Source: Turbatrix aceti
Lineage: Eukaryota > Nematoda > Chromadorea > Rhabditida > Panagrolaimidae
Assembly: GCA_963969345.1 (NCBI GenBank)
Contig: OZ017769.1
Span: 3,782,816-3,846,815, forward strand
Direction of reading: 5' to 3'
Length of the DNA stretch: 64,000 nt
A program made the position numbers and the translations under genes. This document shows, in pieces, positions 14,701 to 27,600 of this stretch (position 1 is the stretch's first letter; each line of letters opens with the position of its first letter). The notes under the pieces were generated by a model. That model saw nothing but the letters and a program-made list of their open reading frames with translations, did not search any database and was not told the origin of the DNA.

Positions 14701-17246
14701 AAATTTTATTTGTTTCAAAAAAAATTGTTTTGGAAACGTAAAAACGTAAAAAATATCATAGAATTTTTTTTCATGCATGGGTGAAAAAAAATGGGGAATC
14801 AGAAACCCACCAGAATTTTTTTAGAAGTATTAGAAAAAGATAAACTGAGGATGAGGATGCCTTTGGAAGGTTTTGACAAGGCATTGTCTTAGTCGAGGTA
14901 ATAAATTTATCAGTGAGGCAATTTGAAAGAAAGACAATTGCATTTTTTTGATTGTATCAAATCGCATCTATGACATCCATTTATTTTTGGGGTGTATTAC
15001 AAAGTTGCCAGCCAACTCAGCCAGGAGCATTTACCCTGATCCACATGCCATTATTGCTCCGGGAGATAGTACGATTCTATTCATTTTTAGAGATTTTTAG
15101 ATGAAGAAAAAAATATGCAACCCACAAAATTGCATATTTGTATTTGTGTTTGATTAAAACCACATTTATTCTCTGTGTGCATACACCCTCTCCCTGGCTG
15201 GCAGCAGGAGCAGTCCACAGCCGATAGTTATACTACAAAAAATCTGTGCAAGCAACCAGGGTGGAATCCGGCTTTTTTTATAGCTGAAAATCTGACTGAT
15301 TTTTATTTGAAAATCCAACCATATTTATTTTTTGAAAACTATACTTTTTTTTGTCTACCCCATCAACCACCCTGGAGGAAAAGATCAGATTGAAAATTAC
15401 CGTAGTCCTCGAACATCTGCAGTCCATCTGCTGATAAAAGAAACACACGGCACAACTGCTTTTTGATCACTTTTGATCTCGGATCTCGACAAAAAAAGTT
15501 TGTATCAAAAAAACTACCGTAAACCAACTTTTTTTGTGTTCTTCAAAAAAGCAACCAAAATTGTTGCACATTGGCAACAGCTGGTTTTTTACCCGTCTGA
15601 ATGGCGCAATAATTCAGGGATAAAAAAAAATAAAACTGACACGAATGGCGCAAATTTTCATTTTTTTTCATTGCATACATCGTTGAACAATTTTTTTAAC
15701 GCTGCTCTCAAGTCGTTTCAAACACACAAAAATTATGTATTTTTTGGGGGCACAAACAGGTTTTACACCAACAACCACCACGCCATATACGGGGACGAGG
15801 AGGTGATCGTAATACATACAACCACGGACACAGACCACGCAGACAGGCGGACGCGATTAATGAGGCCTTACCGCTCCAGCCAGCGATGGATGCGCATTTC
15901 ATTTCATAAATAAAAATCGAGTCACGTATGTATGTACACGAATATTTAAAAAAAATTATAAAAATGTTTATCAGCAGTTAAAAAATTTTTCTTCATGGTA
16001 AAATGCCATTTCATTTTTCAGGGTAAAATGAGGGGCATAAAGTGTAAATTACGGCACCTGCAAAAAAAGAGAAAAATGCTCGCAACAATTGTCCGAAAAT
16101 TTTATTTTGATCAAACAAAAATCCATTAAATGTCAATTCAAGGCCGTGATGCGGCAGTTTTTATGGATAATGCCACCCCACGGGGTACAGCGTCTTTTTT
16201 TTCTGAAGGACAACGGGGTTGGTCATAAGTGTGAAAGTATCAAGAAAAAAAATGGGGAATAATCTAAAAAAATACTTCACCAGAGCAAAAAATTCAAAAA
16301 CCAGAAAAAAAGATCAAAAGTAACAAAGAAACCAACAAAAACATAAAAAAAATAAGATGAATCATTTTCGCGGCGAGAAACGTTATCAATCAAGTGTTTT
16401 GCCCAACTTTGTTTTTCACTGTTTTTTCTTGTTTTGACGAGCTTTTTTCTCTATTTTTTTTGTCGTGATATCTGTTCTGATGAATTGATTTTGGTCTCAT
16501 GTCAAAGGAAGGAAGCGATATTTCGTGACTGCGCGAAATTAGTAATGAGTTAACGAGTCGACTCGTCGCGTATGTATAAAATTTTGTGCGCATCATCCCG
16601 CCAAAGGCAACAAACCATAAAAGCGCTCGATTAATTCGCTTTTGTTGTTTTTGCAGAGAGCGGCAATAAATCCGCAAGCAAATGGTGGTGGGGTGCACGA
16701 TGAGGGGTGATAATAAAATGGCTTTCATGCAGAACATGAATAAATAAATGAATAAATATTTAGGCTAAGTAAAATGTATTTTTATACTTTTTGTGCGCTG
16801 CTGATGTAAGCCTAAAACTCTATGAACGAACGATCGCACTTATTTCAGAAGGGGTACAGTAAGATGCGCAAAAAACACCTGACCTACGCGAAAGGGAAGC
16901 AGCCAATCCGAAAAGAGTACCAGACTGTTTTCACATTCAGCGAGGATGACAGATATTGATGTACAAAAATCGCGTATCGTAAGACATACGATTGAAAAAG
17001 CTCCTTAGAATATTTTTGCTTTGACACAAAAAGCGATAAATTATTTTAGATACTTTAAAAATAAAAGAGAAACAGTCGCACAGCTTGTCATCCATAGGAA
17101 GGGCAAAAATCTCGACAGTAGCCTGTCTGCGGCATCAAAAAGGTTCATCAAAAATTTTAATTAAAAATTAACGCTCACAAAGCGATTGCGCGCGCGCGAG
17201 ACGCGACAAGACAACGGACGCGTCGGTGCGATGAGAGACAATACTG

Positions 17247-17329
17247 CCCCTCACAAAATGGCATAATGAAATGAAAAATCTTCAAATCTTCCGCAACTGC
17301 CGGAAGTTGACGCCGGCAGTTGTGAGGGG
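17247..17329. repeat. Nested inverted repeats
   Basis: An inner perfect 10-bp stem (CAACTGCCGG at 17294-17303, CCGGCAGTTG at 17313-17322) lies just inside an outer 10-bp pair (CCCCTCACAA at 17247, TTGTGAGGGG at 17320). The two stems share bases on the right, so they are alternative folds. No gene is seen next to it. Confidence 0.6.
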
Positions 17330-18136
17330 ATAAATCGTGATGAGGACTCATAATCGAAGCTGCAAAATGAAAAAAAAAGTCGGGACAATATTTTTGCTCG
17401 ATGGCACCCGGCACCTTCCTTTACAGTGTGCCGTGTGCTGGGGATCGTTCATCATAACAGTGTCACCTTTGGCTCGCCTCCGGTAATCGTAAAAGCCGAA
17501 GGCACCGCGCCGCGCGCGCGACCGGCAAGCAACAGGCGCGAGACGATGCCCACTCCGGTCGGGTCGAGATCAAAAAGATCCCCCGGGCTAGGGCACTGCG
17601 ATCTGTCAAAATGCTTCCAAACAATTGAATCGGTCGTAAATATGGCCAATATTGACACAAAGGAGGCAGGCAGGGATGACACTGTCCCCGTGCCAGGAAT
17701 ATGACACAAATTAATTTTGCCTTCGTCTGCGAGGGGGTGAAAAATCTCTTTAACTCAAGTTTCGGGGGTCGGCGAGCAAATAAAAAGAACTGGCTAATTT
17801 CTGTGTTTTTTTGTTTGACCACCGCATTCCGATGGTCACTCCCCTCTCCTCGGTACCGGGCACCGTCGCTCATTCAATCATGAGGCTTTTTTGAAGCAGT
17901 GAGTGTCAATGCCACTTTTTTGACACATAATCCCGGTTTGTGTCCTCAAAAATGGCACCGACCACTTATGACCTCTGTTTTGGGTAATCCTCGCATTAGG
18001 CGAATTATCGAACACCCCCCTGTCGCAAACCGTTTGAGTTGTTTTTCATTGTTAACAATTTGTTTTTTTATTATTTTGCATTTTTTGTCAACTAAGGTCA
18101 ACTATAACAAAAATATGTGAAGCAACAATTTCATGA

Positions 18137-19186
18137 TCAATTTTTGCTGTGAAGAAGAAGCGTCTTCCTGTCATACTCAAAAACATGTTTGTGCCTATCT
18201 GAGCGATCTGTCCACTTGGCAGCCAGAATGATGATCTTCATGTCACAGACGGGGTTTCTGTCGTCTGGAAGTTTGATTCTGTCAATCTGAGAAGCAAAAT
18301 GTTTTCCAACAAGGTCGAAATTCTGAGGTCCATCGTTGAGATGGACCGTCAGGGTGATTTTGCCTCGTTTACTCGACAGAGCCTGCAACTGACAATGGAT
18401 AAGAAAGATCTGTACGGATGGCAAAAAAAACGGCCGAGTTTGTACACAACAACTCTGCAAATAGAGCCAAACTCACCGCAACTAAGCCTCGAAGGAGTGA
18501 AAAGTCAAAATCAGCATCCACACAGACGTATTGAATGTCAAGAGATTTCAGTCGTTTGCAACACCGAACCATTGATTTGAGATCTTCATTTGTGAAATAT
18601 CCGAATTCTTCATCGAATCTAAAATTCCAACTGACTCAACAATAATCTTCAATCTTCCAGATCCTTACTCGTATCTGAAATCTTCAATGTTAGGCAACCT
18701 CTCGAAGACCTCAGCAAACGAGTAATCACAATGCTGCGGGGTTCGGCCGCAAAGTAATCTCACATTTGGATGCAAAAGTGACAAAAATGTTACTTTGTCG
18801 AGCGCTCCGTCGATATTCAGCCCTGGATAATAAATAGTGGATAACGAATGGACGAGCCTCGCGCAGAAAGCCGTATCTTCGGCGCCCTTTGGCACTGCGA
18901 TGACTACTTCACGGAACGAATATCGTGTCAGCGCTTCCCATCCTTCGAGAGTTACCAACTCTCTGCCACGACCACATGCGACGTGTAGTCTCACTTCGCC
19001 GTCCAATTCGTACTGGATACTCAGGTTGTCAGCGAGCTTGCGGCAGTAAAGCCGTTCTCGATCAACCCGGAGCCATTCATTGCTATCGAGTTTATCGATC
19101 GATGCCTCGAATACGAGCTTATAAAAACGGCATCGAAGCTCCGGCGGAAGAGAAGCAAAGTCAAGCAAGGGAAAATTCTCGGACAT
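18137..19186 (-). CDS. Probable F-box-type protein, 3 exons, about 310 aa
   Basis: Exons 19186-18669, 18618-18477 and 18409-18137 join in frame (518, 142 and 273 nt) with GT/AG borders. The start ATG lies one base after a TTTCAG acceptor, with no donor seen upstream, so the transcript is probably trans-spliced. Residues about 6-40 read LLDFASLPPELRCRFYKLVF, the Leu-Pro-x-Glu pattern that opens F-box domains. The rest is alternating short hydrophobic and charged segments with no further motif I recognise. F-box proteins recruit substrates to SCF ubiquitin ligases, and nematodes carry many fast-evolving ones. The family assignment rests on the N-terminal pattern only; the gene itself is well supported by splice and frame consistency. 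The gap to the downstream side of the first P-glycoprotein is about 480 bases on the same strand. Confidence 0.65.
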
Positions 19187-19187
19187 C

Positions 19188-19196
19188 CTGAAAGCT
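19188..19196 (-). promoter_or_regulatory. Splice acceptor abutting the F-box gene start
   Basis: Minus-strand AGCTTTCAG is followed by a single G and then the ATG. No upstream exon is visible, which fits spliced-leader trans-splicing. Confidence 0.5.
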
Positions 19197-19663
19197 TAGC
19201 TTTTTTGTCAGTTAGAAAAACCTGATTTCGCGCCGAGAACACTGAACTCGCAAAACAGGTAGAAATCAGGATCCATAAGTACCATTGAATATCCCAACGT
19301 CCCAGTGAATAGACTGCTTGCATTTTTCATAAATAGCCGCAGGCGTAACCACAAATCAGTGCACAAAGGCTCACTTTTCAAAGTCAAAGTCCTTTGTACA
19401 TGAAAACAACTTTTTTTACAAATTCAGTTGTCATGACTACACAGCTATGTCTTTTTTATGCTCGATGACGACAAGTTGTGCAACGTAGACAAGTCGAAAG
19501 GCCTATTGCGAACGATAATGTCTATCAAAAGTCAGATCGATGCATCACGCATTTATGTACGGTCCATAGTTCACACATCCGTTTCGCGGTTTTTACAATA
19601 CAACACAAAAATTGTTGCGACAATACATAACAATTAAATTCAATCAACAAGGTGTTAGTTTTA
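19197..19663. other. Spacer between F-box gene and P-glycoprotein 1
   Basis: AT-rich sequence with no coding pattern. It should hold the 3' UTR of the P-glycoprotein and the promoter of the F-box gene. I see no distinct element. Confidence 0.5.
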
Positions 19664-22600
19664 TCAAACTAACTTTTGTTTCTGTACCATCCTATAGTAT
19701 ACACCCTTCCGTGTAAGCAACTGTTGATGATCACCAAGTTCAACTACCCGACCGTCCCTTACGACGACGATAAGGTCTGCGTGTTGTACTGTGGACAGAC
19801 GATGTGCAATGATGACACATGTTCGACCTTTGCTGGCAACTTCGAGCGCTTGTTGCACCAATTTTTCGCTCTGCGTGTCAAGAGCCGACGTCGCTTCGTC
19901 GAGCAAGAGTATTCGAGGGTTTCTGACGATTGCACGAGCGATCGCAAGTCTTTGGCGTTGTCCGCCCGACAGCTGGGTGCCTTTATCCCCGATTCTTGTC
20001 TCGTAGCCTTCGGGAAGACTGACGATAAAGTCATGGACGTTGGCAAGACGGGCTGCTTTCTCGACCGCGTCGTTGCTGACTTCGCTGTCGAGCATGCCGT
20101 ACACGATGTTCTGCTTGATTGTGAGGTTGAAGAGGGTCGGCTCCTGGCCGACGACTGCCATGGCTCGGCGACTGTGTAGCACGTTGATGCCTTTGGTATC
20201 GGTGCCATCCAGCACTACGGACCCTCCGGTTGTGTTGTAGAAGCGCTGTAGCAGTCGTATGACGGTGGACTTTCCGCATCCGCTGGGACCGACAAGTGCT
20301 ACTGTTTTGCCCTTGCCAGCTACGAATGTGAGTCCATCAAGGACAGAGTGCAGGGGACGGTTAGGGTACGAAAATTTGACGTTGGAGAATGTAATGTCGC
20401 CTTTGATTTCCGGCCTAGTGCCCTCGTTGGCCATGCCGTCGATTCGAGGTTGTTCGTTCATCATCTGGAACATAATTCCAGCCGAGATCCTTCCTTTGAT
20501 GTACTCTGGGACATAATTTGTGCTGTTGAGGATGATGATTGCAGCGATGTGAAGGGCCTCCACAACTCTATAACGTTTTTTTTTTTAAATCTTTTTTCTT
20601 CACTGACTCCAACTTACTGATTGACGACGTAGGGGCGCGTGTAACCCATAACCACCAAGTACATGCCCAGACCGTAGCAGACAGAAAAATTGATCGTACC
20701 AAATGCCATGGAAATAGCGAACGAAAGCGTTTGGAAGATGCCTCTGATCATTGCCCGACGGAATGGAGCAACCGATGCGCGACAGAAGTTATTGTACAGA
20801 ACGTCTTGCTTCGCGAGCGCTTGCACCGTTCTAATGTTTTCGATAGACTCGCTTGCTATCTGAAAATTGATAGAAATGTATCAAAAATCAACCGATGTTG
20901 TCTTACCCTCGAGGCTTCTTCCGCTACCATGACGTCTTGTCTTCCTCGGTACTTGAGATAATGGGCTAATGTTAGCTGTGTAGCCACGAGCAAAGCCGAG
21001 CAGATCAAGCAGAATGGTGTCACGTTGGGCCCAATAGAGAACGCAAGAATGAGAGCAAACAACAGAGATGATACACCCTGCATCACGTCTGCGAGGCGCT
21101 GATCAATGGCATTCTGCACGTTATAGGCGTCGGATGCGAGTCTGGCAGTAAGCTTGCCCACGGCGTGACTGGACTGGTCAAAATAGTATCCGTCCTGGCG
21201 CATGAGATTTTCGAAAGTCTTCAAGCGGAATCGGCGGGCTATTTTCTCGCCTGCTGTGGCCAAAAGACAGCCACCACTGAAAGACGTGACTCCACTGATG
21301 GCTGCCAAGACCAGACATTCGATCAGGAACAATAACAATTTCGGTTTCGCCATTTCAACGTCCGGCAAACTCATGATCAGGAACAATTGAGTGATAAGAA
21401 TGGCGGCTATGGGGAAGCGGAAACCTGTCAACGTGGCACCGAGTGCGCCGAAGACGAGTTGTTTCCATTCTGGACGCGCAAAGCGGAGAATGGCAAGCAG
21501 AGATGCGTCTGTAGCTTTCTCCTCGATTGCACCTTCCTCTTCACTGAAAAACAAAAAATATTGCCGTTTGAAATTTTCTAGGCCCGGAAAGTAAACTCAC
21601 TCTGCAAAATCTTCCAGAATGCCGTCAGCGTTAACCATGGACTTTGATAAGCGGGCGCCGATTTGTGAGCGTCGCTGGCTAGAATAAACGTCGGCAACGG
21701 TTTTAATTTGACCATCTTTTGTATCGTCATCGTCGTCTTCAAAGTCGTCTTTTCGTTGCTCTGCGAGTTGCTGCGCCTGAACAAGGCCGGCATAAATACC
21801 TTCAGCGGCGATAAGGTCATCATGGGTGCCTCTTTCGACGATGCAACCGCCTTCATAGACCAGAATCATGTCGGCGTTGCGTATGGTCGACAACCGATGG
21901 GCGATTGAGATTGTCGTGCGGCCGATGGCAGCGGAGTCTAGAGCTTGCTGGACAACTGCTTCAGACTCGGTGTCAAGTGCCGAAGTTGCTTCATCCAAAA
22001 TCAAGATGCGGGGGTTGCGAACCAACGCACGCGCAATAGCCAACCGCTGTTTTTGGCCGCCCGACAGCTGAACGCCGCCTTCACCGAGCAAAGTGTCAAA
22101 ACCATTGGGCAGGGCCAGTATAAAGTCCAGAGCATTTGCCGTCCGACATGCAGCTTCAATCGTTGTCTGGGGTATGTCATCTTCTCCCAGTCGCAGATTT
22201 TCTCCCACCGTTGCGGCAAATAACACCGGTTCCTGAGACACACAACCTATTGTTTGTCGGAGCCATCTCGGATTCAAATCCTCCAACGGGACGTCGTCAA
22301 CGGTTACAAAGCCAGATGAAGGCGAATAAAACCGGAGCAGCATTGAAGCAAGGGTGGACTTGCCACAACCGCTGTGACCGACGAAAGCAACTTTTTGACC
22401 GGCTTCGATTGTAAATGACACACCTTTGAGCACAGGCACACTTGGCCTAGTCGGATACGCAAAATGGACATCGTCGACCACAATGCGACCCTGTACATTT
22501 TTCAGGCACCTGCCAGGACCGTTGGGGGTGCAGTCCAACTGAGTGGGAGCATCTATGATTGCGAATAAGTCTCCTGCCGCCGCCTTAGCCGATATGATTG

Positions 22601-23832
22601 CGTTTAAGTTTGGTACTGCTTGCCCGAGACGCATGGCGCCGATAACAACTGCCCAGAAGCAAGCAAATACCTCACCAGGTTGCATCTCACCGGAGAATAC
22701 CAATAAAACACCTGCATAGTAGCCGACACCAAAAATGATGTTGATTCCAAGTGCAAAAGCCGCCGAGCATAAACCTGAAAACTTCAGCTTTGTAGTTTGA
22801 ATGGTTTAACGGTCCTCTGTGCAAACAATCACGTCGAACCGGGGGTATCAATTTTAACGACGCGACTTATCTGCCGCGTGCAAATTACGAATGCGTACTT
22901 TTACGTACGCTTTGTTTGGGAAAAAATAATTCACACCTGTGATAAGAGCTTTCCGGATTCCGAGCTTCATTGCTTCGTCCAAACGTTCACGATATCTGCC
23001 GATTTCGAAAAACTGTGCGTTGAACGAGATTACAGTTTTGATGCCCGCGAAGACTTCATTTGCCAGGGCACCGGCCTTGCTGTATGCCGACATTTCAGTT
23101 TTGTTTGCCCGCTTGAGGGCCAATGAGGTAATGCACAGCAAAATTGTGAGAATCGGAGAGACGGCCAGCATCACAAGGGTCATCTTCCAGCTCACCGTGA
23201 GGGCCATGCACGTACCAGCGACCAACGCTACTAACGCGTGGATTATTGTACCTATTTTGTCACTCATGCCGGCCTTGATACGGTCAATTCCGGATGCCAT
23301 CTTCTGCGTCAAAGCACCTGTTTCGTTAACATCGAACCAAGCAGCATCCTTGTAGAGCACCGACTTGAGGAAGTGGCTTCTGATGCGCTGAGTCTGACGT
23401 TCACAGAGCCAGTAAAACGAGAATTTCTAAAAATGTTAGCATTCAGAAGTTCGATGATTTAGCTGACAAACTAACCGAAATGTACTCTGCTATGAAGATA
23501 CACAAGGATGTTATTATCAGGTTCCTCACCGTGATAAGCACTTCGTATTGGAGTCGCGCAGTGTCAATTACACCTTTAGTATCGAGTTCGTTCTGGGCCC
23601 GGATCATGGCCGTGTTGATCGGTGCCATAACCATGGATCCAAAAGGAATGAAAATTCCGGTTAGGATACTTGTCGTCAGAGCTACCAAAAGAATGATGTA
23701 ATCCAATTTTGAGGCGTACCTCATCATTTCGAGGAAGGAAGCCGCCTTGTAATTTTCATTTCGATTGGATGATCCTTTTTTGGAAAACAGGTGACTGGCT
23801 TTACGACGGCTTTTGTTGAGGAAGGTGGCCAT
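19664..23832 (-). CDS. P-glycoprotein-type ABC transporter 1 (ABCB), 1,267 aa
   Basis: Full-length ABCB exporter with layout TMD1-NBD1-TMD2-NBD2. Six exons join in frame: 23832-23476, 23426-22937, 22774-21601, 21543-20907, 20859-20618 and 20567-19664 (3,804 nt). NBD1 has Walker A GHSGCGKST near residue 415, signature LSGGQ and Walker B LILDEATSALD. NBD2 has Walker A GPSGCGKST near residue 1060, LSGGQ and LLLDEATSALD. Both sites look catalytically complete. Family knowledge: these proteins use ATP to pump hydrophobic compounds across the plasma membrane, and in nematodes they are linked to drug tolerance. The ATG follows a CCTTTTAG acceptor, suggesting trans-splicing. The next gene upstream is a same-length paralogue with the same intron positions, so this is a tandem duplication. 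Substrate cannot be told from sequence. Confidence 0.95.
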
Positions 23833-23859
23833 AGTTGACGTCGACGTTCCCAGAGGACG

Positions 23860-23869
23860 CTAAAAGGTT
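23860..23869 (-). promoter_or_regulatory. Likely trans-splice acceptor of P-glycoprotein 1
   Basis: Minus-strand AACCTTTTAG lies 27 bases before the ATG and no donor pairs with it upstream. Confidence 0.45.
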
Positions 23870-24647
23870 TTTTCATAAAAAGACAACGATAAGAATTTCA
23901 AAACGCAGCAAAAACAATTGGCAAGACTAATAAAATATTATTACACGCGCTGAACCTTTTATGCTAGGTTACAACATTTACCCAGCTGGTCCTCGTTTTC
24001 ACGTCTCGTCTGGAAGACCACCTTTGATACTGATCAACCCCAACCCTTTTTTGTCCTGGGGTTTTAAACGAACGAACAGTTCGGTTCCATCCGTCGAAGT
24101 TTAAAAGCGAGCGGGCGATCAGACACATGTGAATATTTCATGTACCTTAATGTAAGCCGTCGGAATACTTTTTCCGGGGAACATTAAAAAAGGTTTCCGG
24201 TCCATAACTGTCATCTTTGAAATGATGACTTTTAGGGCGTTGAATCTACTTACGCCGTGCAGCGAGTGATTGAGTTACAAATTTATGCAAAGCTCTGCAG
24301 TTGGTTTTTCGTCAAGCTGACGAGTGCCTGGATCAGACAAAAAAATACAACACCAAAAGTACAGAAAGTCCCCCGGCGAAAGGTGGTTTTTGTTCACTAC
24401 GGATTTCAAGTAGATTATGAACCAGAGAGGCCAAAATAGTGCCAAACTTTTGGTCTTGCGTTGTGATGAGGCCAACAATTTGGTTACAAATGGTGTTGAT
24501 CTTTGTGGTTTCATTGTACAGGCTTATAACCCTGCTTTCATGCTCGACTTCAAATTAAAAAAAAATTATGACCTTTATTGAACATCTGGACAGCATTGAC
24601 AAAATAGAAAAATAACACTTTTTGTATCGGGACAAAAAGAACATCAA
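23870..24647. other. Spacer between the two P-glycoprotein genes
   Basis: About 780 bases holding the promoter of copy 1 and the 3' UTR of copy 2. No open frame shows a recognisable product and I see no repeat shared with the other flank. Confidence 0.5.
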
Positions 24648-27600
24648 TTACACCAGTTTTTGCTTCTGGACCATTCTGTAGTACACGCCTTTGCGTGTAA
24701 GAAGCTGTTGGTGGTTGCCGAGTTCGACAACTTTGCCATCCCTGACAACGACGATAATGTCAGCACGCTGGACCGTGGACAGACGATGTGCAATGATGAC
24801 ACATGTCCGGCCTTCGCTTGCTGCTTCGAGCGCTTGTTGCACCAACTTTTCGCTCTGCGTGTCAAGAGCCGACGTCGCTTCGTCGAGCAGGAGTATACGA
24901 GGGTTTCTGACGACGGCACGAGCGATCGCAAGTCTTTGGCGTTGTCCGCCCGACAGCTGGGTGCCTTTAGCCCCGATTCTTGTCTCGTAGCCTTCGGGAA
25001 GACTGACGATAAAGTCATGGACGTTGGCAAGACGAGCTGCTTTCTCGACCTCCTTGTCGCTGACTTCGTTGTCGAGCATGCCATACACGATGTTCTGTTT
25101 GATGGTGAGGTTAAAGAGCGTTGGCTCTTGGCCGACGACTGCCATGGCTCGGCGACTGTGAAGCACGTTGATGCCTTTGGTATCCGTGCCATCCAACATC
25201 ACGGATCCTCCGGTTGTGTTGTAGAAGCGCTGGAGCAGTCGGATAATTGTGGACTTTCCACAGCCACTAGGTCCTACGAGGGCCACTGTTTTGCCCTTGC
25301 CCGCAACAAATGTGAGACCATCGAGGGCGGCATGCTGGGGACGGTTGGGGTACGAGAATTTGACTTTGGAGAACGTGATGTCGCCTTCGATTTCTGGCCT
25401 CGATCCCTCTTCGGACATGCCGTCGATCCGGGGTTGCTCGCTCATCATCTGGAACATGATGCCTACAGAAATCCGGGCTTTGACATACTCCGGTATGTAT
25501 TCTGTGCTGTGAAGAATTATAACTGCGGTTATATGTAGCGCTTCTACGATTCTGAAAAGTGATTGGCAATCATAACATGCAAGTTTTATTTGTTTACTTA
25601 CTGAGTAACCACATAAGGCCTTGTGTAGCCATTGACGATGAGGTATGCGCCAATGCCATAGCAAACTGAGAAGTTGATGGTGCCGAAAGCCATCGAGATC
25701 GCAAACGACAGTGTTTGGATTACACCTCGGGCTATGGCACACTTGTAGGGTGCTACAGATGCCCGGCAGAAGTTCTTGTATACAACGTCCTGCTTGGCCA
25801 ACGCTTGAACTGTTAGGATGTTCTCAATGGACTCGCTGGCTATCTAAATGGACACTACAGATATGATTTTCATGCGAAAAGACAAACTCTGGCAGCTTCT
25901 TCAGCAACCATGACATCTCGTCGCCCCCTTTGCTTCAGGTAATGCGCGACCAAAAGCTGCGATGTCACGAGCAGAGCTGAGCAGATGAGGAAGTACGGAG
26001 TGACGTTGGCGCCATAGCTGAATGCCAGGATGAGTGCTACAACCAGCGAAGTGACACCTTTGAGCACGTCTGCCAGACGGGGATCAATGGCATTCTGCAC
26101 GTTGTAGGGGTCAGATGCGAGTCGGGCAGTAAGTTTGCCCACGGCATGACTAGACTGATCAAAGTAATACCCATCTTGTCGCATAAGATTTTCAAACACC
26201 TTCATACGAAACCGCCTGCCTAGTTTTTCTCCACCGGTCGAGAGCAGACAACTACTGATAAAAGAAGCAGCGCCACTGGCTATTGCTAGAGCAATGCTCT
26301 CAAAAAAGAATATCAGCAATTCGGACTTGGCTACTTCTACATCGGGGATACTCATGATCAGGAATAACTGGGTGATGAGCATGGCTACGAGGGGATAACG
26401 TACACCAGTGAGGACGGCGCCTAAAACGCCGAATACGAGGTACTTTCGCTCGGGACGGGCAAATCGAATGATGTCAAGAAGACTAGCGTCCACCGCGTCT
26501 TCATCGATGGCTCCTTCCTCAACGCTAGAACAAACATAATTTTCAAATTCAAACAAGTGTAAATTTTTGAAACATACTCGGCGTAATCATTTCTGATTAT
26601 GTTTGCATTCACCATCGACTTGGACAATCGGACGCTGACCCGAGAACGGCGCAAGCTCGATCGCATCTCGGCCAGTGCTTTGGACCCATGGAAATCATCA
26701 GTACCTTCGTTATCACTTTCAAAGTCATCTTTTCTCTGTTCTTCAAGTTGCTGCGCCTGGACAAGGCCGGCATAGATACCTTCAGCGGCGATAAGGTCAT
26801 CATGAGTGCCTCTTTCGACGATGCAGCCGCCTTCATAGACCAGAATCATGTCGGCGTTTCGGATAGTCGAAAGCCGATGAGCTATGGAAATGGTCGTGCG
26901 GCCGATGGCAGCGGAGTCCAGTGCTTGCTGGACAACTGCTTCAGACTCGGTGTCAAGTGCCGAAGTTGCTTCATCCAAAATCAGGATGCGGGGGTTGCGA
27001 ACCAACGCACGCGCAATAGCCAACCGCTGTTTTTGGCCGCCCGACAGCTGAACGCCGCCTTCACCGAGCAAAGTGTCAAAACCATTGGGCAGGGCCAGTA
27101 TAAAGTCTAGAGCATTTGCCGTCCGACATGCAGCTTCAATCGTTGTCTGGGGTATGTCATCTTCTCCCAGTCGCAGATTTTCTCCCACCGTTGCGGCAAA
27201 CAATACCGGTTCCTGCGACACACAACCTATCGTTTGTCGGAGCCAGCGAGCGTTCAGGTCTTCTAGAAGAACGCCATCCACAGTGACACTTCCCGCAGAT
27301 GGGGCATAAAAGCGTTGCAAAATTGAAGCAAGGGTTGATTTGCCACACCCACTGTGACCGACAAAGGCAACTTTCTGTCCGGCTTCGATTGTGAATGACA
27401 CACCCTTGAGCACAGGTACACTTGATCTGGCTGGATACGCAAAGTGGATATCGTCGACGACTATTCTGCCTTGCACGTCTTTCAGGCACCTGCCAGGACC
27501 ATTTTCAGTACAGTCCAATTGAGTAGGGGCGTCGATTATTGCAAATAAATCTCCTGCTGCCATCTTAGCTGAAATGATTGCGTTGAAATTTGGCACTGCT

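Larger units (their letters stand above)
1..18136. other. Gene-poor AT-rich region, about 18 kb
   Basis: No open frame here shows a recognisable protein or chains to a neighbour through matched splice sites. Open frames are short and mostly low-complexity (Lys/Asn/Phe runs, Arg/Ser from simple repeats). Poly-A and poly-T tracts are frequent, with GC-richer islands near 2.2-2.5, 9.3-9.5, 11.3-11.8, 12.4-12.7, 13.3 and 17.4-17.9 kb. The contrast with the dense gene block after 18.1 kb is sharp. It could be intergenic regulatory DNA, or a large intron of a gene whose exons lie to the left or are too short to see. Individual repeats are listed separately. Confidence 0.6.

Noticed and set aside
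24660..25538. 292-codon plus-strand open frame opposite NBD2 of P-glycoprotein 2, with a shorter matching one at 19676-20179
   Set aside because: It mirrors a strongly conserved coding exon on the other strand, has no family resemblance, and arises from codon bias of the real gene.
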